Shown here: positions 17,201 through 22,902 of the stretch, in pieces
Numbering within the stretch: position 1 is the stretch's first letter
Layout of the letters: every line of letters starts with the position of its first letter
Assembly (NCBI GenBank): GCA_013297745.1
Contig: JAAFIM010000042.1
Span: 1-33,368, forward strand
Direction: 5' to 3'
Length of the DNA stretch: 33,368 bases
Source: Chitinophagales bacterium
GTDB lineage: Bacteria; Bacteroidota; Bacteroidia; Chitinophagales; Saprospiraceae
The notes under the pieces: generated by a model
The model's database searches: none
Told to the model about the DNA's origin: nothing
What the model saw: only the letters and a program-made list of their open reading frames with translations
Made by a program: the position numbers and the translations under genes

Positions 17201-17975
17201 TTTGCCCGCTAGTTGGTACTAAAGTGTTCAAAAAAGCTATAGACGCAGTATTTATTGCGCCTGCCGCTGATGTAGCCCAAGTGTTTGTACCATTTGCTAC
17301 TGAACGATTGTTGAAATCTGTATTATTGACACCTCTCAAACCCACTTGCGCTGTATTAGCGGTTGTCTCTGTGGTAGTAAAAGTCCCATAAACCACTTCA
17401 ACGATATTAGAAGTCTCTGTCAAACGGATTTGGAAGTTAAAGTTATTGCCCGTAGCAAGAAAGCGACGATAATTTGCCCATTGCACCACCAAAACACGAT
17501 TGGGGGCTGTTCCTGTAGTTTCAAAACGCAATTCAGAACCTACTTGCCCTTGCAAGTCGCGCGCAAAAGCTGCTATGCGGTTGGCAAGTTCAGGCGGTGT
17601 GGTTGTAGTGGTAGCGCTAATTGCAGTGTAAGAACTAGAGCTGGTTATATTCACAGACGGGCTAAGAGCTGACCGCCCCAATACAATCCAACCGTTAGCA
17701 TTGACAGCGAATCTGTCAAAGGTTGTACCATTAAAGGTGAAATTAAAACCAATTGGAAAACCTACACCCGTCAGAACTGTACCTCCAGCAAGTGCGGCTG
17801 GGTCTACAAAACGCTCGTCGTCATTTGCAGTACCGCCTAAAACTGTACCTCCTGTGATAGCGGTGTAAGTTCCCGACAGTTGGGAAAACGTATAAGCGTT
17901 TACTTGAGCTTTTGCCCACATAGGCAGCAAAAAAGACAAGCAAAGCCAAATGATTTGTTTGTTAAAAAATCGCAT
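14244..17975 (-). CDS. T9SS-secreted multidomain surface protein (FN3, PPC-like, repeats, sorting domain)
   Basis: 1243-residue exported protein. Approximate layout: signal peptide 1-23 (MRFFNKQIIWLCLSFLLPMWAKA region); N-terminal beta domain to about 265; fibronectin III domain 267-355. A jelly-roll, adhesin/MAM-like domain follows at 355-520 (from PPWTEGFESV to VFDDFNLIETP), then a second FN3 at 523-612. Next come a PPC-like domain at 612-737 (DVWYRVILD, DSYLRLYDATG) and five 80-residue repeats at 738-1148. The protein closes with a type A T9SS sorting domain (LNLYPNPNAGQF through LPAGTYYLRVSSG). It should be exported by Sec, then moved to the surface by the T9SS and anchored or released. 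The ATG at 17975 is used; a longer frame to 18059 crosses the TATTTTTG promoter. Function may be adhesion. Confidence 0.9.
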   Translation of the reverse strand: MRFFNKQIIWLCLSFLLPMWAKAQVNAYTFSQLSGTYTAITGGTVLGGTANDDERFVDPAALAGGTVLTGVGFPIGFNFTFNGTTFDRFAVNANGWIVLGRSALSPSVNITSSSSYTAISATTTTTPPELANRIAAFARDLQGQVGSELRFETTGTAPNRVLVVQWANYRRFLATGNNFNFQIRLTETSNIVEVVYGTFTTTETTANTAQVGLRGVNNTDFNNRSVANGTNTWATSAAGAINTASIAFLNTLVPTSGQTYRWTPSTCPPPVGLAATTPSPTSANFTWTTNLTNGQMVIVPQGNAATTGTPTPITGTSTSNTSLTAATSYSVFIRTICAVGDTSNWSLAVNFTTPCVNLTPPWTEGFESVAVATVGGPMPNCWFRNVTDFATGNGAQSNNRSARTGTKYLYTAWSTAAGTGDWAWTPAFTLTAGRQYDFSFWYKADGATGFDSLRVGVGNAQTVAAMTRIGTTVVNVTNTTYQQHFVSFTPTTTGTYHFGVNVWANAVPFYIVFDDFNLIETPTCPQPNSITFPSLRPDSTVVAWNSPAPGNSWFVYHGAVGTTPSGTGTLVTTNPYTITGLNPNTSYTFYVREFCSAGDTSAWSGPFNFITDCAPSTVGDSLQTAFNVNTINYTNSNSTARCYTSTTGNTSPDVWYRVILDPCATQITASLCTGTTYDSYLRLYDATGVNQLTFNDDGCGAQSIISNFDIRAHDTVYVVVEGWTAGVSGSFTISISQTSVTPTADISYTNTSYCTNGVNPIAVNNGSTGGIFSANPNSLTLDPVNGELNLSSAMGGQAYQIIYTVGQPGCAFVDSFQITATAADNADFHYNLATNEHLCETNTAAAANVLGLAGGTFSTASNNLSLNTTSGTIDASASAAGMHRVYYTTNGICPNMDSVMVQIDTTEDASFDYFPTTVCNNVANINPTLMGLMGGLYGSAAGLAVDSLTGEINVMMSAAGSYTVSYTLPNACASQSTDVLTITPMDNATFAYSSAVYCQNATHPMPMITGMMGGTFSSNTGLPVDIGTGVIDLNNATVNTPQTVIYATNGACVNFSVVTVTIIPADTADFSYDSVTYCQTSTPNLQIATLQGSQGTFTVLGGGLNINPNTGAFSLDTALNNAGVYTIRHISNGPTTCRDTAEFTVNILNCFPVSINETANEMGLNLYPNPNAGQFFVVANQASEAVNLDLIDVLGRSVLSQQNVWLSAQPYAVSTQNLPAGTYYLRVSSGSKIQTLPVVLMQP
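14530..15765 (-). repeat. Five ~80-residue repeats within the T9SS surface protein
   Basis: Each unit carries D-x-(S/F)-F-x-Y, a Tyr-Cys or x-Cys step, GG-x-F or GG-x-Y, then L-x-(L/V)-(N/D)-x-x-(T/N)-G-x-(I/L), and closes with a Y-T-x-x-G-x-C segment. The DNA repeats are diverged, so the duplication is old. Confidence 0.75.
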
Positions 17976-18045
17976 ACAAAATTTGTTTATTGTTATTGAA
18001 TAAGGAGAATGATTTGCTTTTAAAAATTTGGTAAAATAACAGCCG

Positions 18046-18053
18046 CAAAAATA
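18046..18053 (-). promoter_or_regulatory. Promoter -7 element of the T9SS surface-protein gene
   Basis: TATTTTTG followed by CGGC matches TAnnTTTG, 70 bases upstream of the ATG at 17975 and just inside the longer open frame. Confidence 0.6.
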
Positions 18054-18125
18054 GTACATTTTTTGGAGATTATTAATTGTATATTAAAAAAAGGTAAAAA
18101 TTATCTTTTTTTTCTAAAAAAAAGC

Positions 18126-18158
18126 AAAAAAAAAGCTCTCGTCGTTAAAGACAAGAGC
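18126..18158 (-). terminator. Rho-independent terminator of tRNA-His
   Basis: On the minus strand, stem GCTCTTGTC/GACGAGAGC (9 bp, one G-U) with loop TTTAAC is followed by nine Ts. It lies 15 bases after the tRNA 3' end. Confidence 0.85.
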
Positions 18159-18173
18159 CGTTGAAAATAAACG

Positions 18174-18247
18174 GGCGAAGTACGGGGCTCGAACCCGTGA
18201 CCACTAGAACCACAATCTAGTGCTCTACCTGCTGAGCTAACATCGCC
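18174..18247 (-). tRNA. tRNA-His (anticodon GTG)
   Basis: 74-base tRNA folding into a cloverleaf: D stem GCTC/GAGC, anticodon stem CTAGA/TCTAG around loop TTGTGGT (anticodon GTG), and T arm ACGGG-TTCGAAC-CCCGT. The extra 5' G (G-1) opposite C73 is the identity element of histidine tRNA. CCA is not encoded. The acceptor stem has a T-T mismatch at positions 5/68 (GCGATGT against ACTTCGC), otherwise pairing is perfect. It has its own promoter and terminator and is a single-gene unit. Confidence 0.95.
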
Positions 18248-18269
18248 ATTTTTTATTTTATTTGCGCTG

Positions 18270-18300
18270 CAAAGGTACAACCATTTTTTCTATCTGCAAA
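18270..18300 (-). promoter_or_regulatory. Promoter of tRNA-His (-33 and -7)
   Basis: TTTG at 18297-18300, a 19-base spacer and TACCTTTG at 18270-18277 followed by CAGCG. It lies 22 bases upstream of the mature tRNA 5' end and is the cleanest promoter in the window because no start-codon ambiguity is involved. Confidence 0.8.
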
Positions 18301-18396
18301 GTTCCCTAAAGCATTTTTTTATAAAAAAGGCTAAAATTTGTATTTTTTTTGCATTTTTTTACCAATTTAAGACTTTTTTATTTAAAAAAACATTTT

Positions 18397-18744
18397 TTAG
18401 AGGTGTAAAATCGCCTTTTTTTGCAAAAGTGTTTCTTGTGTTTCTACATTTTCGGGGTCAGGCACACAACAATCTACAGGGCAAACTGCTGCGCATTGTG
18501 GTTCTTCGTGAAAGCCCACGCATTCGGTACATTTATCCGTTACGATAAAATAATAATCGTCAGAAACGGGATTATGGAGTTCATCCGCATCTGCTTCGCG
18601 CCCATCGTGTAGAGTGAATGAGTTGCGCAATGTTGTGCCATCGGCATATTTCCAAGAGACACCCCCTTCGTAAATTGCATTGTTGGGGCATTCAGGTTCG
18701 CAAGCACCACAATTGATGCAAACGTCAGTTATCATAATAGCCAT
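18397..18744 (-). CDS. 2[4Fe-4S] ferredoxin (copy 2 of tandem pair)
   Basis: 115-residue dicluster ferredoxin, a small soluble electron carrier. Cluster motif 1 is Cys9-x2-Cys12-x2-Cys15-x3-Cys19-Pro. Cluster motif 2 is Cys72-x2-Cys75-x8-Cys84-x3-Cys88-Pro, whose x8 insertion is characteristic of Alvin/YfhL-type low-potential ferredoxins. A 50-residue insert between the clusters (WKYADGTTL, LHDGREADADELHNP) is typical of Bacteroidota homologues. It is about 78% identical to the ferredoxin at 18874-19227 and clearly a tandem duplicate. Extra cysteines Cys92 and Cys93 occur in this copy only. A relic of the dapA 3' end lies upstream, between the two copies. Redox partner unknown. Confidence 0.92.
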   Translation of the reverse strand: MAIMITDVCINCGACEPECPNNAIYEGGVSWKYADGTTLRNSFTLHDGREADADELHNPVSDDYYFIVTDKCTECVGFHEEPQCAAVCPVDCCVPDPENVETQETLLQKKAILHL

Positions 18745-18788
18745 AAAAAAATAGAATAATTTGGTTTGTCGGGTTATAAACTAAAAAA

Positions 18789-18832
18789 TTAAATTTTTGG
18801 TTCAAAAGCTGGAGCATTTTTTTCCATTTCTG
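18789..18832 (-). pseudogene. Relic of the 3' end of dapA between the ferredoxin genes
   Basis: An ungapped 61-base block (18772-18832) matches the 3' end of dapA and its downstream spacer (20309-20369) at 51 positions by hand alignment. The stop codon is in register. The relic would encode EMEKNAPAFEPKI-stop against EMEKITPVFEPKS-stop in DapA. No upstream dapA sequence remains. Confidence 0.6.
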
Positions 18833-18873
18833 CCCTCTTTGAACAAATAATTATCGCTTTTTTGTGCTTTTTT

Positions 18874-19227
18874 TTAAAAAAAGAGCTGTAAAATTGCCTT
18901 TTTTTGCAAAAGCGTTTCTTTGCTTTCTACATAATCAGGGTCAGGCACACAAGCTTCATGGGGACAAACTGCCGCGCATTGTGGCTCTTCGTGAAAGCCC
19001 ACACATTCAGTACATTTATCCGCCACGATAAAATAATAATCCTCAGCAATGGGATTATGAAATTCATCCGCATCCGCTTCGCGCCCGTCGTGTAGGGTGA
19101 ATGTATCGCATAATGTTGTGCCATCTGCGTATTTCCAAAATGCGCCCCCCTCATAAATTGCGTGGGTAGGGCATTCAGGCAAACAGGCACCGCAACTAGT
19201 GCAAGCGTCAGTTATCATAAAAGCCAT
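18874..19227 (-). CDS. 2[4Fe-4S] ferredoxin (copy 1 of tandem pair)
   Basis: 117-residue paralogue of the ferredoxin at 18397-18744, with the same two motifs: C-x2-C-x2-C-x3-CP at residues 9-20 and C-x2-C-x8-C-x3-CP at 72-89. It therefore carries two [4Fe-4S] clusters. Differences from its neighbour include an additional Cys at residue 40 (TTLCDTF) and loss of the Cys-Cys pair after cluster 2. Upstream non-coding sequence of both copies is alignable for about 20 bases, after which this copy runs into the Doc toxin gene instead of the dapA tail. All genes here point the same way, so it may be co-transcribed with the upstream module. Confidence 0.92.
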   Translation of the reverse strand: MAFMITDACTSCGACLPECPTHAIYEGGAFWKYADGTTLCDTFTLHDGREADADEFHNPIAEDYYFIVADKCTECVGFHEEPQCAAVCPHEACVPDPDYVESKETLLQKKAILQLFF

Positions 19228-19267
19228 AAAAAATGAAGTATTTGGGTTTCTTGCAAGAGAATAAATA

Positions 19268-19741
19268 TCAAAAAGAGGACTCTTCTATATTTTCATCAAT
19301 AAATAGCCTTATGTGTTCAGTTTTCCAGTTATATGTCTCTGGTTGAGCTATTTCTTCAAAAAAACTTTTTAAAAGTGTTGTGGTGTCTGATTTATCAATT
19401 TGGGCTGGTATTGTTTTTAAAGAAGTATTATCAATAATTACGGGTAAAACCCTTTGTTTGAGTCGGTAGCCATTGTTTTTTAAAAATATATCCAAAACCA
19501 TAGCCGCTGTGCGTTTATTGCCATCGTGAAAAATATGATTAGTAATTATTTTTTCTACATAAAACGCTGCTTTTTCTACAAGTCCTGGATAGAAGGCATC
19601 GTTTTCCACCATATCTAATAAATATTCAAACTCATTCAGTTTGGCTATACCAATCGGTGACTTTAGTCCTGTGTAACGCGCTATCTGTTGCTCGTTGATT
19701 AGCAAAAAATCATCCTCAGCCAAATACTTTATAAAATTCAT
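19268..19741 (-). CDS. Doc/Fic-family toxin
   Basis: 157-residue Fic-fold protein of the death-on-curing type. The active-site motif HIFHDGNKRT occupies residues 69-78, matching H-x-F-x-(D/N)-x-N-K-R-(T/S) of Doc, which phosphorylates EF-Tu using the Fic fold in the one case well studied. The N-terminal INEQQIARYTG and the NEFEYLLDMVENDAFYPGL segment fit Doc-like proteins. Length is somewhat more than phage P1 Doc (126 residues) because of a C-terminal extension from residue 110. The ATG overlaps the stop of the upstream gene (TAATG), showing tight coupling to a presumed antitoxin that is not Phd. Confidence 0.88.
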   Translation of the reverse strand: MNFIKYLAEDDFLLINEQQIARYTGLKSPIGIAKLNEFEYLLDMVENDAFYPGLVEKAAFYVEKIITNHIFHDGNKRTAAMVLDIFLKNNGYRLKQRVLPVIIDNTSLKTIPAQIDKSDTTTLLKSFFEEIAQPETYNWKTEHIRLFIDENIEESSF

Positions 19742-20286
19742 TAAGATAAGGCTTTATAAAGTTCATCAAAAGTTGTTTGGCTAGCATTAATTTGTTGTAG
19801 AAATTTCTCTTTTTCAAAAAAATTGTAAAAATGTTTTTTTAGCTTTGATAAAGCTGGGCTTGTGTAGCGTCTTGGAATGGATTGGGAAACAGAATGCAAA
19901 ATTTGTAAAAACTGCCGAAAATCTCCGCTAACAAAGTTAGAACATTTTAAAAAATCAAACGCTAACGCATCAGGATTTAATTCAAGGTCAAAGAGCATTT
20001 CCGATTTGTCAGTGGTGATGTCCGCTAAATTTTCTTCAAAGACTTGCTTCAGCGTTTCATCCATTTGGTTTCTAAACTTTCCCAAACCGAAAGCGAGTAA
20101 AATTTCAAGAACATTGTTTATAAACCTTTGCGCTTTTTCTTTATTAGACCACTTGGAAACAACAGAGAATTCATACAGATTTCCTTTAAGGTCATACTGC
20201 TGTGTTATTTTTTTTTGCCCTTCTGCTTCCAGCAAAGCTATTACCTCAACTATATGAGGATTTTTTTCAAAAAATAATTCGTTCAT
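19741..20286 (-). CDS. Unrecognised partner (putative antitoxin) of the Doc toxin
   Basis: 181-residue protein of no family I know. It is predicted mostly helical with aromatic segments (EILLAFGLGKF, DFRQFLQILHSVSQ, KKHFYNFFEKEKFLQQI). Its stop codon overlaps the toxin ATG, and an upstream partner is the normal antitoxin position. It is far larger than Phd (about 73 residues), with no AbrB/Phd DNA-binding signature and no obvious Fic-inhibitory (S/T)-x3-E-(G/N) helix. It therefore may neutralise by a different mechanism, or may be the module's target-specific subunit. The region is AT-rich and interrupts what appears to be an ancestral dapA-ferredoxin junction. Confidence 0.72.
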   Translation of the reverse strand: MNELFFEKNPHIVEVIALLEAEGQKKITQQYDLKGNLYEFSVVSKWSNKEKAQRFINNVLEILLAFGLGKFRNQMDETLKQVFEENLADITTDKSEMLFDLELNPDALAFDFLKCSNFVSGDFRQFLQILHSVSQSIPRRYTSPALSKLKKHFYNFFEKEKFLQQINASQTTFDELYKALS

Positions 20287-20325
20287 AATTAAAAAATTGG
20301 GGTTAATTCGTTAGAAACCAACAAA

Positions 20326-21231
20326 TTAGCTTTTTGGTTCAAAAACTGGAGTAATTTTCTCCATTTCTGATAATAATAAGTTTTTGAGTGAAGCAGAAGC
20401 AGCCACCAAAGGCAAGCGCACAGTCTCGCCACAAATGCCCAAGTGCGCCAAAGCTGCTTTTACGCCCACAGGATTTCCCTCTTTAAACAGTAAATCGGTG
20501 CAATGCATCAATTTATAATGTAATTTTTGCGCAGTTTTCAAATCGCCCGCGCGCGCTTCGCGCACCATTTGGCTAAATTCGGCTGGGTATAATTGCCCAA
20601 CTACAGAAATAACCCCTTCTCCCCCACAGGTTACTATAGGCAAGGTCAAATTATCATCGCCCGACAACACCGCAAAATGCGCGGGGCGGTTGTTGATAAT
20701 CTCCATAGCTTGGCTAATACTGCCCGATGCTTCTTTGACCGCGATAAAAATAGGGTTGGAATGCGCCAAACGCAAGGTAGTTTCTGCAGTCATATTCACC
20801 CCCGTGCGAGTAGGCACGTTGTACAAAATAATCGGCAAGGGCGAAGCAGCAGCCAACGCGCTGTAATGTTGGAAAAGTCCCTCTTGGCTGGGACGGTTGT
20901 AATAAGGCGTTACGGACAAAATAGCGGATAATCCTTTGGTGTCTAATTTTTTCAATTTTTCTACCAAAGCGGTTGTGTTATTCCCCCCCAAACCCAACAC
21001 TACAGGCAAACGATTATTATTAACGGAGATAATATGGTTCAAAACAGCAGTTTGTTCGCTTTCGGATAAAACCACATTTTCGGCAGTTGTACCCAAAGCC
21101 ACCAAAAAATCAACCCCGCCTGCGATGCAATGTTCTACCAATCGGCTCAAAGCGGGAAAATCTACCGCATAGTTTTTATCAAAAGGGGTAACTAAAGCTA
21201 TGCCCGTACCCGTTAGTTTATTATTTATCAT
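20326..21231 (-). CDS. dapA: 4-hydroxy-tetrahydrodipicolinate synthase
   Basis: First committed enzyme of lysine/diaminopimelate synthesis: condenses pyruvate with aspartate semialdehyde in the cytoplasm. The 301-residue TIM barrel has the GTTAEN loop (Thr48, Thr49), Tyr110 in VTPYYNRP, and catalytic Tyr137 in LYNVPTRTG. Arg142 contributes to the carboxylate site, and Schiff-base Lys166 lies in AVKEASG. The ATG at 21231 is preferred over a TTG 12 bases upstream. It follows the glycosyltransferase by 24 bases, so DUF4199-GT2-dapA is probably one operon. Its 3' end has a degenerate duplicate between the two ferredoxin genes. Confidence 0.96.
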   Translation of the reverse strand: MINNKLTGTGIALVTPFDKNYAVDFPALSRLVEHCIAGGVDFLVALGTTAENVVLSESEQTAVLNHIISVNNNRLPVVLGLGGNNTTALVEKLKKLDTKGLSAILSVTPYYNRPSQEGLFQHYSALAAASPLPIILYNVPTRTGVNMTAETTLRLAHSNPIFIAVKEASGSISQAMEIINNRPAHFAVLSGDDNLTLPIVTCGGEGVISVVGQLYPAEFSQMVREARAGDLKTAQKLHYKLMHCTDLLFKEGNPVGVKAALAHLGICGETVRLPLVAASASLKNLLLSEMEKITPVFEPKS

Positions 21232-21255
21232 TATAAAAATCAATGGTTTAGAAAG

Positions 21256-22206
21256 CTATTCAATCGTTTTTTCTATTTGATAATCGTTGCGATTGGGCGA
21301 GTTTCGGGATATGAGTTCAGCCAAAAATCCAGCCAAAAACAACTGCGAACCCAAAATAACGGTTAAAACCCCCAAATAAAAAATCGGGCGGTCTGTCATT
21401 GGGTATTGATACCCGCAAAATTTGTCTATAGTCAAATACAACAGGATACAAAAGCCCACAAAAAAGCTAATCACGCCCATTGTGCCGAAAAAGTGCATTG
21501 GTTTTTTACCAAATTTACCCACGAAAGTGATGGACATCAAATCCAAAAAGCCGTTGATAAACCGCTCTATGCCGAATTTAGTGTTGCCGTACTTGCGCGC
21601 TTGGTGTTGAACCACTTTTTCCACTATTTTTTTGAACCCAGCCCATTTGGCGATAACGGGAATATAACGGTGCATTTCGCCATAAACTTCTATAGATTTG
21701 ACCACCTGATAATTATAGGCTTTCAACCCACAGTTGAAATCATTCAATTGCACCCCGCTTATCCAACGGGTAGCTGCATTAAACAATTTGGTGGGGATGG
21801 TTTTGGTGATAGGGTCGTAGCGTTTTTGTTTCCAACCCGATACCAAATCGTTGCCTTCTACCGCTATCAATCTGTACAAGTCGGGAATTTCGTCTGGGCT
21901 GTCTTGCAAATCCGCGTCCATTGTGATAATAACTTGACCTTTGGCGAGTTTGAACCCCTCGTTAAGAGCTGCTGATTTGCCATAATTGCGGCGGAATTTA
22001 ATCCCTTTGACTGAAGAATTTTGTTGTGATAAATGCTCTATAACTTGCCAAGAAGTGTCTGTACTGCCGTCATCTACCAAAATCACCTCGTAACTAAAGT
22101 TATTAGCCTGCATCACCCGCTCTATCCAAGCCGTCAATTCGGGCAAAGATTCAGCCTCATTAAGTAGGGGAATAACTACTGATATTTGTGTGCTAAAATT
22201 ATTCAT
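21256..22206 (-). CDS. Glycosyltransferase family 2, GtrB/DPM1-like, membrane-anchored
   Basis: 316-residue GT-A glycosyltransferase. N-terminal VVIPLLNEAESLPEL is the nucleotide-sugar binding strand, followed by LVDDGSTD and the metal-binding MDADLQD near residue 98. A family-typical LNDFNCGLKAYN comes next. Two transmembrane helices follow near residues 237-258 and 274-297, as in GtrB/dolichol-phosphate-mannose synthase-like enzymes that load a sugar onto a polyprenyl phosphate. It lies 5 bases after the DUF4199 gene, a pairing frequently seen in Bacteroidota, and 24 bases before dapA. Donor and acceptor are unknown. Confidence 0.93.
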   Translation of the reverse strand: MNNFSTQISVVIPLLNEAESLPELTAWIERVMQANNFSYEVILVDDGSTDTSWQVIEHLSQQNSSVKGIKFRRNYGKSAALNEGFKLAKGQVIITMDADLQDSPDEIPDLYRLIAVEGNDLVSGWKQKRYDPITKTIPTKLFNAATRWISGVQLNDFNCGLKAYNYQVVKSIEVYGEMHRYIPVIAKWAGFKKIVEKVVQHQARKYGNTKFGIERFINGFLDLMSITFVGKFGKKPMHFFGTMGVISFFVGFCILLYLTIDKFCGYQYPMTDRPIFYLGVLTVILGSQLFLAGFLAELISRNSPNRNDYQIEKTIE

Positions 22207-22211
22207 TGTGT

Positions 22212-22793
22212 TTAATTCTCTTTTTTGACCCTTCTCGACATAAAACTAACAGTGGCAGAGGTGAGAAATCCTACCGCCAAAGCCCCAAACATATCCACAG
22301 CCATTCCCCCTTTGGTGGTAAAAAACACCCCCCAATCTTTATTCAGTTGCCTATCCAATCGCTCTGGTGTCCAGCCTGTCGTATCAGTTGTACTGCTGAA
22401 AGTACCATCAGCTTTTGCCTTTTCAATACGCTGTTTGTCGGCTAAAATAAGGTTTTGTTTATAAATTTCTTTCAAATCGCTGTTGTATTTTGGGTAAATA
22501 TACTCGCGCATCACAAACGTATTGAGTGCAATTACAGCCCCAATAAACAAACTAGCCAACATCCCCACAGCTAAACCTTGCCGTATACTCATCAAAAAAC
22601 CATTTCGTTTCCTGAATATAAGCATAGACCAAGTGACTGCAGCCACTACGCTTAGCCTAAACGTCCAAATTTGTAGGTTGCTAAAATCCATACCATTAAT
22701 ATGCAATGTATAATTAGCTAGACCATAAAACACACCTGTAACCAAAGCCACAGTAGCCGCTATTTGCGACATTTTTATAAACAATTCTTTCAT
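22212..22793 (-). CDS. DUF4199 family membrane protein
   Basis: 193-residue protein with four transmembrane segments: around residues 10-28, 41-58, 75-95 and 168-185. A soluble loop between TM3 and TM4 carries charged residues (YIYPKYNSDLKEIYKQN, DKQRIEKAKADG). This pattern, with the paired helices and the loop, matches DUF4199, whose function is unknown. The gene opens the DUF4199-GT2-dapA operon with a clear TAACTTTG promoter. Conserved adjacency to a polyprenyl-phosphate glycosyltransferase suggests a role in envelope glycoconjugate synthesis or export (inference). Confidence 0.85.
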   Translation of the reverse strand: MKELFIKMSQIAATVALVTGVFYGLANYTLHINGMDFSNLQIWTFRLSVVAAVTWSMLIFRKRNGFLMSIRQGLAVGMLASLFIGAVIALNTFVMREYIYPKYNSDLKEIYKQNLILADKQRIEKAKADGTFSSTTDTTGWTPERLDRQLNKDWGVFFTTKGGMAVDMFGALAVGFLTSATVSFMSRRVKKEN

Positions 22794-22821
22794 TTGTTTT
22801 TTTGAAAACCAATTTTGGGTG

Positions 22822-22829
22822 CAAAGTTA
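22822..22829 (-). promoter_or_regulatory. Promoter -7 element of DUF4199-GT2-dapA
   Basis: TAACTTTG followed by CACCC matches TAnnTTTG, 28 bases upstream of the ATG at 22793. Confidence 0.6.
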
Positions 22830-22844
22830 GATATTTTTATCAAA

Positions 22845-22883
22845 ATAAAAAAACGCAACTTACATTTTAGCGTAGGTTGCGTT
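22845..22883 (-). terminator. Rho-independent terminator of the glycine-rich protein gene
   Basis: Stem AACGCAAC(C/T)TAC with 12-bp arms 22852-22863 and 22872-22883, loop of 8 and a T run on the minus strand. Its sequence closely resembles the terminator at 24746-24781. Confidence 0.8.
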
Positions 22884-22902
22884 CTAATTTTTTAATAAAT
22901 GG

